From: Denitratimonas yunnanensis (SeqCode)
GTDB taxonomy: Bacteria; Pseudomonadota; Gammaproteobacteria; Xanthomonadales; Xanthomonadaceae
Length of the DNA stretch: 64,000 bases
Assembly: GCA_026410415.1 (NCBI GenBank)
Contig: JAPMLR010000004.1
Span: 1 to 64,000 of the forward strand
Direction of reading: 5' to 3'
Positions 7,050-16,013 of this stretch are shown in pieces. A program made the translations under genes and the position numbers. Position 1 is the first letter of the stretch; each line of letters opens with the position of its first letter. The notes beneath the pieces are model-generated. The model was given only the letters and a program-made list of their open reading frames with translations. It was not told where the DNA came from and ran no database searches.

Positions 7050-8111
7050 ATGCACAGACTGGACTACCGATGCGGCGGGCTGTTGCTCGCTGCGGCGCTG
7101 GCGATGGCACCGGCAAAGGCCGGGGAGGCCGTGGAAGACACCCGGGAACCGGAAACGGTGCCCGCAAGCAGCACCGACGCACTGCCCTCGCGCGACGAGG
7201 CGATCGTGCTGGAAACGCTGGTGGTCAGCGGCACGATGCCGGGGCCGGGCATGTGGAAGGTGCATCGCGACGGCCACACCATGTGGATCCTCGGCACGCT
7301 CCAGCCGGTGGCGCGGCGGATGGAATGGGAGTCGGGCACGGTCGAGCGCCAGATTGCGGCGTCCAGCCAGATCCTGTGGCCGCCCTCGGCGAAGTTCGAT
7401 CTGGGCATGGGACGCTTCCGCACCCTGATGCTGGTGCCCTCGATGATGGGCGCACGCAAGAATCCCGACGGCGAGAAGCTCGTCGAGCACGTCCCTGCCG
7501 TCGACTACGCACGCTGGCTGACGCTGAAGAAGAAATACCTCGGTCGCGATCGCGGCGTGGAAAAGCGCCGTCCGATCTTCGCTGCGCAGGAGCTGTACAA
7601 CGCCGCCGTCGAAAAGAGTGGCCTGCAATTCAAGGGGATGGTGTCGCCTCTGATCGAGAAGGTCACCAAGCGCCATGGCATTGCCTCGCACCGTCCGCGC
7701 ATCGAAATCGCGATTGCCGATCCGAGGGCGGCAATCCGGGCGTTCCGCCAGACCGCGATCGACGATGTCGAGTGTTTTCGCAAGACCCTCGATCATCTCG
7801 ATGCCGATCTCGAAAAGATGCGGATCCGTGCCAACGCATGGGCGCGTGGCGACATGCTCACCCTGCGCGAAATCACCTACGAGGACCAGAGCCAGGCGTG
7901 CATGGATGCCGTGCTGGAGTCGCGTTTCGCGAAGGAGCAGGGCATCGAGGATCTGCCGGAGCGCCTCGAGGCGGCTTGGCTGGAGGCGGCGGAAAGGATC
8001 ATTGCCGAGCACGAGACCAGTTTCGCGGCATTGCCGATCAGCCGCCTGGTGGCGGCCGACGGCTATCTGGAGAAACTGGTCGCTCGTGGTTATGAGGTAA
8101 CAGCTCCGTAA
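7050..8111 (+). CDS. TraB/GumN-family periplasmic protein
   Basis: The 353-residue product has a signal peptide (LLLAAALAMAPAKA). After a low-complexity acidic linker comes a TraB/GumN-type domain starting GMWKVHRDGHTMWILGTLQP near residue 77, the family's diagnostic GT motif. Two further conserved stretches are IASHRPRIEIAIADP and DVECFRKTLDHLDADLE. Family members (TraB, GumN, PrgY, TIKI) are proposed metal-dependent proteases or quenchers of signalling peptides. The bacterial function is mostly unproven. ATG 7050 is preferred over 7035 because a long hairpin ends just upstream of 7035, whereas AGCAGG precedes 7050. A second, membrane-type TraB protein lies at 30168-31424. The gene is monocistronic. 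Confidence 0.8.
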   Translation: MHRLDYRCGGLLLAAALAMAPAKAGEAVEDTREPETVPASSTDALPSRDEAIVLETLVVSGTMPGPGMWKVHRDGHTMWILGTLQPVARRMEWESGTVERQIAASSQILWPPSAKFDLGMGRFRTLMLVPSMMGARKNPDGEKLVEHVPAVDYARWLTLKKKYLGRDRGVEKRRPIFAAQELYNAAVEKSGLQFKGMVSPLIEKVTKRHGIASHRPRIEIAIADPRAAIRAFRQTAIDDVECFRKTLDHLDADLEKMRIRANAWARGDMLTLREITYEDQSQACMDAVLESRFAKEQGIEDLPERLEAAWLEAAERIIAEHETSFAALPISRLVAADGYLEKLVARGYEVTAP

Positions 8112-8135
8112 GCCGTCGCTTCATGGCGCTGGAGC

Positions 8136-8173
8136 GAGCCTCGTTGGCCGTTGAAGGGGCAGCGAGGCTCTTT
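8136..8173 (+). terminator. Possible terminator between convergent GumN-like and fadJ-like genes
   Basis: GAGCCTCG (8136-8143) pairs with CGAGGCTC (8163-8170), which is followed by TTTC. The 19-nt loop makes the hairpin only moderately stable. It lies in the 76-bp gap between two converging stops. Confidence 0.4.
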
Positions 8174-8187
8174 CGGAGGCGCGGGCA

Positions 8188-10218
8188 TCAGCCCGACAAC
8201 GCGTCCCAGCCGGGGCGCGGCGTGAAGCGCTCGCCATGGCGCGTGGCCAGTTGCTCCAGCCGCTTCTTCAGCTTGTCCGCGCCTTCACTGCGGATGTACT
8301 GGATCGGCCCGCCGTGGAACGGTGCGAAGCCGGTGCCGAAGATCACGCCGGCATCGAGCAGGTCGGCATCGGCGACCACGCCATCGTGCAGGCAGGCGAC
8401 GGCTTCGTTGAGCAGACGCAGCACGAGGCGGTCGGTGAGGTCGTCCGGGGCACGGTAGCCGTCCGGAAGCGCGGGTTTCACCGGCTTGCCTTCCTGCCAC
8501 TCGTACAGGCCCTTGCCGTCCTTCTTGCCACGCGCGTTCGATTCGAAGGCAAAGTCAGGCGGCGTGGTGCCGTGGAACTGCGCCATGATCCTGCCCACGC
8601 TGGCGGCCACGTCGAGGCCGACGGTATCGACCAGTTCGATCGGCCCCATCGGCATGCCGAAGTCCACGGCGGCCTTGTCGATGGCACGGCCCGGGATACC
8701 TTCGCGGAAGGCGAGGATGGCCTCTTCCATGTAGGGCGCGAGGATGCGGTTCACGAGGAAGCCGGGCGTGCCGGCCACCGGCACCGGGAACTTGTCGATG
8801 GCTTTGCAGAATGCGGCCAGACGGCGTTCGGTTTCCTCGGCCATGGCATCGTGCTGGACGATTTCCACCAGCGGCATCAGCGCAACGGGATTGAAATAGT
8901 GCAGGCCGGCGAAACGATCCGGATGGGCGAGGCCTTCGCGCAGTTCGGTCAAGGCCAGTGAACTGGTGTTGGTGACGAGCAGGGCATCGGGCTTGAGCTG
9001 TGGTTCGATGTGCGCGTACAGCGCCTTCTTGGCCTCGAGGTTTTCGTAGATCGCCTCGATCACCAGATCGGCCTTCGCCACGCCGGCGCCTTCCACATCG
9101 GCATTCAGGCGGGAAATTGCCGCGGCGCGCTTGGCTTCATCCCGGATTTTCTTGCCGAACAGCGCGTGGGCGCGATCCAGTGCGGGCTGGATGTACTGCA
9201 TTTCACGATCCTGCAAGGTGACGCTGAAGCCGCGCAGGGCGCACCACGCCGCGATGTCCCCGCCCATCACGCCGGCGCCGACCACATGCACGTGCGAGAT
9301 GCCGTGATCCTTGCCGCCGAGGCCTTTGAGGCGTTCCATCAGGAAGAACACCCGGATCAGATTGCGCGCGGTGGTGCCACTGGCCAGCTTCACCACGGCG
9401 CGAGCTTCGGATTTCAGCAGGGCATCGGTGCCGCCGCCGCTGCGCTTCCAGCTCTCGATCAATGCGAATGGTGCGGGGTAGTGCGCCTTTTTCGCCTTGC
9501 GCGCGACCTGTTTGACCAGCATCGGCGCGAGTGCCTGGCGCGTTGGCCAAAGATTCGTGGCCCAGGCCAGCGCGCGCTGCTTGAGCGGGCGTTGTGTGCC
9601 GCGCTTGGCCAGTTCGATGGCCGAATCCAGCAGCACGGCGGGTTCCACGACCTTGTCCACCAATCCGATGGCACGGGCGTTTTTTGCCGAAAGCGCCCGT
9701 CCGGTCAACATCATGTCCATGGCTGCCGGCGCGCCCACCAATCGCGGCAAGCGCACCGAGCCACCCCAGCCGGGGAAGATGCCGAGTTTCACTTCCGGCA
9801 GACCGATGCGGGTGGAGTCATCGCTCGATGCCACGCGATAGCGACACGCCAGCGACAGTTCGGTGCCGCCGCCCATGCAGTGGCCGTGGATGGCGACCAC
9901 GGTAGGGCACGGCAAACGATGCAGGCGCTCGAACACCAGCTGGCCGCGGCGGATCGCTTCCATCACCGTGCCACGCGCATCGAATTCCTGGAATTCCTTG
10001 ATGTCGGCGCCGGCGATGAAGCCGGCGCTTTTGCCGGACTGGATCACCACGGCTTTGGGCTTGCCGATCTCGATGCGTTCAATGATCGCATCCAGTTCTT
10101 CCAGCACCGCCTGCGAGAGCGCGTTGACGGGTGTGCCAGCCCGGTCAAAGGTCAATACCAGCACACCATCGGTGCGGGACTCGGTACGCCAGTGGCGAAA
10201 ACGCAATCCGTCGAACAT
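8188..10218 (-). CDS. fadJ: Fatty-acid oxidation multifunctional enzyme (enoyl-CoA hydratase / 3-hydroxyacyl-CoA dehydrogenase)
   Basis: This 676-residue cytoplasmic enzyme would catalyse the hydration and dehydrogenation steps of beta-oxidation. The N-terminal crotonase domain (about 1-190) shows GFIAGADIKEF (oxyanion hole), CMGGGTELSLACRYR, and LPEVKLGIFPGWGG with the catalytic Glu pair. The Rossmann NAD domain (about 310-490) has VVGAGVMGGDIA, TNTSSLALTEL and GLHYFNPVALMPLVEIV with the catalytic His. The C-terminal dehydrogenase helices (about 495-670) include MGPIELVDTVGLDVA. The length fits FadJ/FadB-type alpha subunits (about 700-730). No thiolase partner (fadI/fadA) is adjacent, which is unusual. 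GGAG precedes ATG 10218 by 6 nt. The assignment as FadJ rather than FadB is tentative. Confidence 0.9.
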   Translation of the reverse strand: MFDGLRFRHWRTESRTDGVLVLTFDRAGTPVNALSQAVLEELDAIIERIEIGKPKAVVIQSGKSAGFIAGADIKEFQEFDARGTVMEAIRRGQLVFERLHRLPCPTVVAIHGHCMGGGTELSLACRYRVASSDDSTRIGLPEVKLGIFPGWGGSVRLPRLVGAPAAMDMMLTGRALSAKNARAIGLVDKVVEPAVLLDSAIELAKRGTQRPLKQRALAWATNLWPTRQALAPMLVKQVARKAKKAHYPAPFALIESWKRSGGGTDALLKSEARAVVKLASGTTARNLIRVFFLMERLKGLGGKDHGISHVHVVGAGVMGGDIAAWCALRGFSVTLQDREMQYIQPALDRAHALFGKKIRDEAKRAAAISRLNADVEGAGVAKADLVIEAIYENLEAKKALYAHIEPQLKPDALLVTNTSSLALTELREGLAHPDRFAGLHYFNPVALMPLVEIVQHDAMAEETERRLAAFCKAIDKFPVPVAGTPGFLVNRILAPYMEEAILAFREGIPGRAIDKAAVDFGMPMGPIELVDTVGLDVAASVGRIMAQFHGTTPPDFAFESNARGKKDGKGLYEWQEGKPVKPALPDGYRAPDDLTDRLVLRLLNEAVACLHDGVVADADLLDAGVIFGTGFAPFHGGPIQYIRSEGADKLKKRLEQLATRHGERFTPRPGWDALSG

Positions 10219-10331
10219 GGGGTTCTCCTGTGCGGCCGGGCCGCGTTCAAGCGAAAGTGGCTATCATCCGGGGCAAGTCGGCATGCGGTCAATGCGCCAC
10301 AGTATGGTGGCGCCCGAATCGTTGAAGTGCG

Positions 10332-10364
10332 GGCGGGAACTTTCCCGCCAGAGACATAGTCCAT
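10332..10364 (+). promoter_or_regulatory. SigmaE-type autoregulatory promoter of rpoE with an overlapping palindrome
   Basis: GGAACTT (10336-10342) is followed after exactly 16 nt by GTCCAT (10359-10364). This is an excellent fit to the ECF sigmaE consensus (GGAACTT, spacer of about 16, GTC). It lies 45 bp upstream of rpoE, so autoregulation is expected. The -35 element is embedded in a perfect inverted repeat, GGCGGGAA (10332-10339) and TTCCCGCC (10342-10349). Confidence 0.75.
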
Positions 10365-10408
10365 TCGGTTCGGAAGCGAGCCGCCCACATTTCCAGAGGC
10401 AGGCCCGA

Positions 10409-11020
10409 ATGGGTGAGAACGACGTGGACCAGGCACTGATCAAACGCGTGCAGGAAGGCGACAAACGCGCCTTCGATCTGCTCGTGCTCAAGTATCAGCA
10501 CAAGGTCGTGGGGATCATCTCCCGATACATCCATGACTGGGCCGAGTGCCAGGATGTGGCCCAGGAAGCCTTCATCCGCGCCTATCGCGCGCTGCCGAAC
10601 TTTCGCGGCGACAGCCAGTTCTACACCTGGCTCTACAAGATCGCGGTCAATACCGCCAAGAACCATCTGGTGGCATTGGGGCGCAGGCCGCCGATGGATG
10701 ACATCGACGCGCAGGATGCCGTTCAGTTCGAGAGCGGCGTGCGCCTGCGGGATGCGGGCACGCCGGAGAACGAGGCGATGCGACAGGAAATTGAACAAAC
10801 CGTCGCGCGCACGGTCGAAGCCTTGCCGGAAGAGCTGCGCGTGGCGATCACGCTGCGCGAGGTCGATGGTTTGAGTTACGAGGAGATCGCAGAGGCGATG
10901 GGTTGCCCGATCGGCACGGTGCGTTCGCGCATCTTCCGCGCCCGCGATGCGATCGATCAGAAACTGCGCCCGCTGATGGGCGATGTCGGCAGGAAAGAGC
11001 GAAGCGGGAGAGCATCATGA
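10409..11020 (+). CDS. rpoE: RNA polymerase ECF sigma factor RpoE/AlgU
   Basis: This 203-residue sigma factor directs RNA polymerase to envelope-stress promoters. Region 2 (about 25-90) contains FDLLVLKYQHKVVGII, the QDVAQEAFIRAY core-binding helix, and FYTWLYKIAVNTAKN for -10 recognition. Region 4 (about 135-190) has LPEELRVAITLREVDGLSYEEIA with the helix-turn-helix GCPIGTVRSRIFRAR for -35 recognition. The length is normal. It starts at ATG 10409. It overlaps rseA by ATGA and is preceded by its own sigmaE-type promoter. The downstream anti-sigma factor and MucD protease complete an envelope-stress module. Confidence 0.96.
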   Translation: MGENDVDQALIKRVQEGDKRAFDLLVLKYQHKVVGIISRYIHDWAECQDVAQEAFIRAYRALPNFRGDSQFYTWLYKIAVNTAKNHLVALGRRPPMDDIDAQDAVQFESGVRLRDAGTPENEAMRQEIEQTVARTVEALPEELRVAITLREVDGLSYEEIAEAMGCPIGTVRSRIFRARDAIDQKLRPLMGDVGRKERSGRAS

Positions 11021-11661
11021 CGAACCCTGAAATCCGTGAACAATTGTCGGCTTTGATCGACAACGAGCTGGATCGCGATCGCGCGCGTTTTCTGCTCAAG
11101 CGCGCCGAACATGATGGCGAGCTGGTGGCGTTGTGGCAGCGCTGGCATTTCGTCGGCGAGGCGATGCGAGGCGCGGCTTTGCCCTTGCGCAAGGATTTCG
11201 CCCGCTCCATCGCCGAGCGGCTGGACGAGGAAACCGTCGCGGCCCCCGTCGTGCCCAGGTACTCCCATGCCTTGCGTTGGGGTGGTGGTTTCGCGGTAGC
11301 CGCGTCGGTGGCGCTCGCTGCGTTGCTGTTGACGCGCCCGGATGCGACGTTGTCTGTACCAGTCACGGGCAATGAGATCGCCAGTCAGCCAGCGCCCGCG
11401 ACTGATGTCGCAGGGCCATCGGTGGTGGCGCCCTCGCCCTATCGTGAACAGGACTTGCGTCCGCCCTATCGTTTCGATGCACAGACGGTATCGGCGCAGG
11501 CAGGCCGATTCGGCGCACAACAGATCCGTTTCGACCCTGCGAATGAGGCTTACTGGCTACGCCATCAGCAGGCTGTGAGCGGGCGCACCGGCGAAACCAT
11601 CGCGCCGTGGTTGGCACCACTCCGGACGGATGTCGCCGAGCCTTCATCCAATCCGCATTGA
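11017..11661 (+). CDS. rseA: Anti-sigma E factor RseA/MucA
   Basis: This 214-residue bitopic inner-membrane protein should hold RpoE inactive. The N-terminal cytoplasmic domain has REQLSALIDNELD and WQRWHFVGEAMRG, typical of the RseA sigma-binding domain. A single membrane segment lies near residues 85-107 (GGGFAVAASVALAALLL). The periplasmic part is Ala/Pro-rich and poorly conserved, with a conserved-looking patch near RFGAQQIRFDPANEAYWLRHQQ. Known regulation is by stepwise proteolysis through DegS/RseP-type proteases, neither of which is in this window. The ATG overlaps the rpoE stop (ATGA), so synthesis of sigma and anti-sigma is coupled. An rseB/mucB gene is not next to it. Confidence 0.93.
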   Translation: MTNPEIREQLSALIDNELDRDRARFLLKRAEHDGELVALWQRWHFVGEAMRGAALPLRKDFARSIAERLDEETVAAPVVPRYSHALRWGGGFAVAASVALAALLLTRPDATLSVPVTGNEIASQPAPATDVAGPSVVAPSPYREQDLRPPYRFDAQTVSAQAGRFGAQQIRFDPANEAYWLRHQQAVSGRTGETIAPWLAPLRTDVAEPSSNPH

Positions 11662-11793
11662 ATTCCGGTGCGTGGCCGGTTTCCCGCCCGCCGTCGCGCG
11701 CCCAGTCCACCCATCAATGAGTACGGCTTCCAGCATGTGCGGCTTGCCGCTGTCTGAGGTATTCCCATTTCTACGCTACACAATGGAGGTTTC

Positions 11794-13215
11794 ATGAATC
11801 CCATTCGTCATCGCATGCTGTGGTTCTTGCTGGTGTTCTTCGTGGCAGGTGCAGCGCATGCGCAACTGCCCGATTTCACTGGCCTGGTGGCGGACGCCAG
11901 TCCGAGTGTGGTCAGTGTGATGGCCACACGCACCGCCGATGCTCAGTCGCGGTCGCGTGGCACCCCGATGGACGATCAGGACGCGGAGATGCAGGAGTTC
12001 TTCCGGCGCTTTTTCGGTCAGCCGGGCATGCCCGGGCCGCAAACGCCGCAGGATCGCACCTCGTTGGGTACCGGTTTCATCATTTCCTCCGACGGGTACA
12101 TCCTGACCAATCACCACGTCATCGACGGGGCTGACGAGATTCACGTGCAGCTGACTGATCGTCGTGAATTGAGTGCCACGTTGGTGGGCAGCGATGCGGA
12201 AACCGACGTCGCCTTGCTGAAGGTGGAGGAGTCGCGATTGCCGGCTGTCAAGCTCGGGGATTCGGGCACATTGAAGCCGGGGCAGTGGGTGGTTGCCATC
12301 GGGTCGCCGTTCGGATTCGATCATTCGGTCACTGCCGGCATCGTCAGTGCCACCGGGCGCAGCTCACAAATCGCCGGGCAGCAATACGTTCCCTTCATCC
12401 AGACCGACGTGGCGATCAATCGGGGGAATTCCGGTGGTCCGCTGCTGGATATCGACGGGAAAGTGGTCGGCATCAACTCGCAGATCTTCTCCAACACAGG
12501 GGGATTCATGGGTGTGTCGTTCGCGATTCCCATCGAGACGGCAATGCGTTCGGTCGACCAGCTGAAAAAGCACGGGTACGTGTCGCGTGGCCTGCTTGGC
12601 GTCAACATTCAGGATGTCACGCGCGATGTGGCTCGCAGCCTCGGCTTGCCGCGTTCTTCGGGCGCTCTGGTTTTCCGCGTCGAGCCGGGCAGTGCCGCGG
12701 ACAAGGCGGGAATCAAGGTTCAGGACGTCATTCTTGCCTTCGATGGCCAGACAGTGGCAGGTTCGGCGCAGTTGCCGCCGCTGGTGGGTGCCACCGATCC
12801 GGGCAGCAAGGTGCCGGTGCGCATCTTCCGTGATGGCAAGGAGCAGACATTGGTCGTCACGGTGGGCGAGGCGCCTCGTTCCACGGCCTCGGTCGCGGGA
12901 AGCGAAGATGCAGCCGCCGTGGGCACGAATCCTTTGGGGTTCGGCGTCGATGACCTGTCTGCTGCGCAGCGCGAAGCGCTCGGTTTGGGAGAGGACGAGG
13001 GCGTCGTGGTGACGCGCGTCGGCGGCAGTGTGGCCCAGCGACTGCGGGCAGGTGACGTGATCCTGATGGTCGGCAAGACCAAAGTCGGGAGCGTGGCCCA
13101 GTTCAATCAGGTCGCGAAAAATGCGAAGGCGGGCGAGCCGGTGATGTTGCTGGTGCGCCGCGGCGATGTCACCCAGTTCGTCACCGTGACGCCACCGGTC
13201 GGCGAACGCAAATGA
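11794..13215 (+). CDS. mucD: Periplasmic serine protease MucD (DegP/HtrA family)
   Basis: This 473-residue exported HtrA-type protease/chaperone degrades misfolded envelope proteins. The signal peptide ends at AHA (about residue 23). The trypsin-like domain has the catalytic triad visible as His108 (TNHHVI), Asp138 (ETDVALL) and Ser213 (RGNSGGPL). Two PDZ domains follow (about 265-355, starting GLLGVNIQDV, and about 375-465, with VVVTRVGGSVAQRLRAGDVI). GGAGG sits 6 nt before ATG 11794. It is third in the rpoE-rseA-mucD stress cluster with a 132-bp gap, so a private promoter is possible. A long hairpin after the stop separates it from lepA. Confidence 0.96.
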   Translation: MNPIRHRMLWFLLVFFVAGAAHAQLPDFTGLVADASPSVVSVMATRTADAQSRSRGTPMDDQDAEMQEFFRRFFGQPGMPGPQTPQDRTSLGTGFIISSDGYILTNHHVIDGADEIHVQLTDRRELSATLVGSDAETDVALLKVEESRLPAVKLGDSGTLKPGQWVVAIGSPFGFDHSVTAGIVSATGRSSQIAGQQYVPFIQTDVAINRGNSGGPLLDIDGKVVGINSQIFSNTGGFMGVSFAIPIETAMRSVDQLKKHGYVSRGLLGVNIQDVTRDVARSLGLPRSSGALVFRVEPGSAADKAGIKVQDVILAFDGQTVAGSAQLPPLVGATDPGSKVPVRIFRDGKEQTLVVTVGEAPRSTASVAGSEDAAAVGTNPLGFGVDDLSAAQREALGLGEDEGVVVTRVGGSVAQRLRAGDVILMVGKTKVGSVAQFNQVAKNAKAGEPVMLLVRRGDVTQFVTVTPPVGERK

Positions 13216-13219
13216 TGAT

Positions 13220-13262
13220 GACTGTCTGCTCCACCGGCCAAGTGCCGAGGGAGCAGACAGTC
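13220..13262 (+). terminator. Long nested hairpin after mucD
   Basis: A perfect 13-bp stem (13220-13232 with 13250-13262) encloses an inner CGGC/GCCG stem (13235-13238 with 13244-13247). It starts 5 nt after the mucD stop codon. No poly-T follows, only TCCCC, so this is an intrinsic-like terminator or mRNA-stabilising structure that insulates mucD from lepA. Confidence 0.65.
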
Positions 13263-13280
13263 CCCTGGTTTCCCGGGGCA

Positions 13281-13289
13281 TGGCATAAT
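13281..13289 (+). promoter_or_regulatory. Possible extended -10 promoter for the lepA operon
   Basis: TGGCATAAT has a TG one base before CATAAT. It lies 45 bp upstream of the lepA start and just after the mucD hairpin. No clear -35 is present. It is the only promoter-like match in this short gap. Confidence 0.35.
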
Positions 13290-13333
13290 TCCGGGTTTCA
13301 TGCCCGGTGTTTGCCGGCTCTCACGGATTTTTC

Positions 13334-15127
13334 ATGCAGCGTATCCGCAACTTTTCCATCATCGCGCACGTCGATCACGGCAAGTCGACGTTGGCCGACC
13401 GCATCATCCAGCTCTGCGAAGGCCTGACCGAGCGCGAGATGGAGGCGCAAGTGCTTGACTCCAATCCGATCGAGCGCGAGCGCGGCATCACGATCAAGGC
13501 CAAGTCGGTGTCGCTCCCGTATACCGCGCTGGACGGGACTGTCTATCAGCTCAATTTCATCGACACGCCGGGTCACGTGGACTTTTCCTACGAGGTCAGT
13601 CGCTCGCTGGCTGCTTGCGAAGGCGCGCTGCTGGTGGTGGATGCGGCACAGGGGGTGGAGGCGCAATCGGTCGCCAACTGCTACACCGCCGTGGAAATGG
13701 GGCTGGAAGTGATTCCGGTGCTCAACAAGATCGACCTGCCCACCGCCGACCCGGCGCGGGTGCGCGAGGAAATCGAGGCGGTTATCGGCATCGATGCGAG
13801 CGATGCGGTCGAAGTCAGCGCCAAGACCGGCCTGAACGTGCGTGCGGTGCTGGAAGCAATCGTCAGCCGCATCCCGGCGCCTCAGCCGCGTGATACGGAT
13901 CGCCTGCAGGCGTTGATCGTGGACTCCTGGTTCGACAACTATCTTGGCGTGGTCTCGCTGGTTCGGGTGATGCAAGGCGAACTCAAGGCGGGCGACAAGA
14001 TTCTGGTGATGAGTACCGGCCGCACCCATCAGGTCGATCAGGTGGGCGTATTCACCCCCAAGCGCAAGGTCAATCCGACGCTCGGTGCAGGCGAAGTGGG
14101 CTGGATGACGGCCAGCATCAAGGATGTGCATGGCGCGCCGGTCGGCGATACGCTGACTCATGCAGCCTTGCCGGCACTCTCGCCGTTGCCGGGTTTTCAG
14201 GAAATGCAGCCGCGCGTGTTCGCCGGGCTGTTCCCGGTCGATGCGGACGATTACCCGGACTTGCGCGAGGCATTGGAAAAACTCCGCTTGAACGATGCTG
14301 CGCTGCGCTTCGAGCCGGAAAGCTCGGAAGCGATGGGCTTCGGCTTCCGTTGCGGCTTCCTCGGCATGCTGCACATGGAAATCGTGCAGGAGCGGCTCGA
14401 GCGTGAGTACGACCTCAACCTGATCACCACGGCCCCGACCGTGATCTACGAGGTGCTGGATGTCGAGGGTGCCGTGCTGTCGCTCGACAACCCGGCGCAC
14501 TTGCCGCCGCCGACCAGGATCGCCGAGATTCGCGAGCCGATCATTCTCGCCAACATCCTGACGCCGCCCGACTACGTCGGCAACGTCATCAAGCTGTGCG
14601 AAGAAAAGCGTGGGGTGCAGGCCGGCATCCAGTACATGGGCAGCCAGGTGCAGGTCAGCTACGAGTTGCCGATGGCCGAGGTGGTACTGGATTTCTTCGA
14701 CAAGCTGAAGTCCGTCAGCCGCGGCTACGCCTCGCTCGATTATCATTTCGTGCGATTCAGCGCCGGCCCGTTCGTGCGTCTGGACATCCTCATCAACGGC
14801 GACCGCGTCGATGCGCTGTCGATCATCTGCCACCGTGCCTACGCGGAACGCCGCGGGCGCGAGATCTGCGAAAAGATGAAGGAGTTGATTCCACGCCAGA
14901 TGTTCGACGTTGCGATCCAGGCGACCGTGGGGGCGCAGATCATCGCGCGTTCCACGGTCAAGGCGATGCGCAAGAACGTGCTGGCCAAGTGCTACGGCGG
15001 CGACGCCACGCGCAAGAAGAAGCTGCTGGAGAAGCAGAAGGAAGGCAAGAAGCGGATGAAATCGGTCGGTCGCGTCGACATTCCGCAGGAGGCCTTTCTC
15101 GCCGTGCTTCAGCAGGACAGCAAGTAA
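13334..15127 (+). CDS. lepA: Elongation factor 4 (LepA), ribosome back-translocating GTPase
   Basis: This 597-residue GTPase promotes back-translocation and assists ribosome function under stress. The G domain has [13 protein letters not shown] (G1), [10 protein letters not shown] (G2), [12 protein letters not shown] (G3), LNKIDLP (G4) and VSAKTGLN (G5). Domains II and III and the LepA-specific C-terminal domain follow, ending with the conserved basic [17 protein letters not shown] and PQEAFLAVL tail. The length is close to the E. coli protein (599). ATG 13334 gives the standard N-terminus [16 protein letters not shown]; a GTG at 13307 would add nine unconserved residues. It heads the lepA-lepB-DUF4845-rnc-era-recO operon. 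Confidence 0.97.
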   Translation: MQRIRNFSIIAHVDHGKSTLADRIIQLCEGLTEREMEAQVLDSNPIERERGITIKAKSVSLPYTALDGTVYQLNFIDTPGHVDFSYEVSRSLAACEGALLVVDAAQGVEAQSVANCYTAVEMGLEVIPVLNKIDLPTADPARVREEIEAVIGIDASDAVEVSAKTGLNVRAVLEAIVSRIPAPQPRDTDRLQALIVDSWFDNYLGVVSLVRVMQGELKAGDKILVMSTGRTHQVDQVGVFTPKRKVNPTLGAGEVGWMTASIKDVHGAPVGDTLTHAALPALSPLPGFQEMQPRVFAGLFPVDADDYPDLREALEKLRLNDAALRFEPESSEAMGFGFRCGFLGMLHMEIVQERLEREYDLNLITTAPTVIYEVLDVEGAVLSLDNPAHLPPPTRIAEIREPIILANILTPPDYVGNVIKLCEEKRGVQAGIQYMGSQVQVSYELPMAEVVLDFFDKLKSVSRGYASLDYHFVRFSAGPFVRLDILINGDRVDALSIICHRAYAERRGREICEKMKELIPRQMFDVAIQATVGAQIIARSTVKAMRKNVLAKCYGGDATRKKKLLEKQKEGKKRMKSVGRVDIPQEAFLAVLQQDSK

Positions 15128-15180
15128 GCCGAAGGCTCCGAGCAGCATCCTCCACTCCGGTTCCTACACAGGACTATCCC

Positions 15181-15957
15181 GTGCATTTCGATTTTGCCGC
15201 GTTTCTCGTGCTCGCCACCGCCCTGACCGGGATCATCTGGCTGATCGACCGATTGGCCTTCGCTTCCTCGCGCGGCGAAGGCAAGGAGCCGATGCTGGTC
15301 GAATACGCCCGGTCGTTCTTTCCGGTGCTGTTGATCGTGCTGGTGGTTCGATCGTTCATCGCAGAACCGTTTCGCATTCCGTCCAACTCGATGATGCCGA
15401 CCCTGCTGACCGGCGACTTCATTCTGGTCAACAAGTTCAGCTACGGCATCCGCCTGCCGGTGACTGAAACCAAGGTGATTCCGCTGGGTGAGCCAGAGCG
15501 GGGAGACGTGGTGGTGTTCCGCTATCCGGTTGACCCGAGGCAGGATTACATCAAGCGCGTCATCGCATTGCCGGGGGATGTGGTGGAGTATCGCAACAAG
15601 GTGCTGAGCGTGAATGGTGAACGCGTGCCTGCCACGCCGGAAGGATCGTTTGTTGGCGTGGGTTCGGGACGCGAGATGACCGGTGCGGCGTTGCTGCATG
15701 AGCAACTCGGCAACGTTGCCCACAAGATCCTGGTCGATCCGCGCCTGCGCAGCCGGCCCGATGGCGAAGCGACCTGGCGTGTACCCGAAGGGCATTATTT
15801 CGTCATGGGCGACAATCGCGACAACAGTCAGGACAGCCGCTTCTGGGGCTTCGTGCCCGAGGAAAACCTGGTCGGCCGCGCTTTCTTCATCTGGATGAAC
15901 TGGGACGGGAAGAACGGCGGCATCGATTTTTCCCGGATCGGAACCGTCATACACTAA
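15181..15957 (+). CDS. lepB: Signal peptidase I
   Basis: This 258-residue inner-membrane Ser/Lys protease removes Sec and Tat signal peptides. There are two membrane segments near residues 6-25 and 45-60. The catalytic Ser70 is in PSNSMMPTL, and Lys125 is in DYIKRVIALPGD. The box GHYFVMGDNRDNSQDSRFWG lies near residues 200-220. The start is GTG at 15181 with AGGA about 8 nt upstream; no ATG fits the N-terminal helix. It follows lepA by 53 bp, as in other proteobacteria. Confidence 0.96.
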   Translation: MHFDFAAFLVLATALTGIIWLIDRLAFASSRGEGKEPMLVEYARSFFPVLLIVLVVRSFIAEPFRIPSNSMMPTLLTGDFILVNKFSYGIRLPVTETKVIPLGEPERGDVVVFRYPVDPRQDYIKRVIALPGDVVEYRNKVLSVNGERVPATPEGSFVGVGSGREMTGAALLHEQLGNVAHKILVDPRLRSRPDGEATWRVPEGHYFVMGDNRDNSQDSRFWGFVPEENLVGRAFFIWMNWDGKNGGIDFSRIGTVIH

Positions 15958-16013
15958 TGGCACCGCCGCCGGAACGGCGGCACCAATGAACCACACCTTT
16001 TTCGGGGGATTCC

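Noticed and set aside
13298..15148. 616-codon open frame antisense to lepA
   Set aside because: A shadow of lepA in GC-rich DNA; the translation is rich in His, Arg and Gln and has no domain, while lepA is unmistakable.
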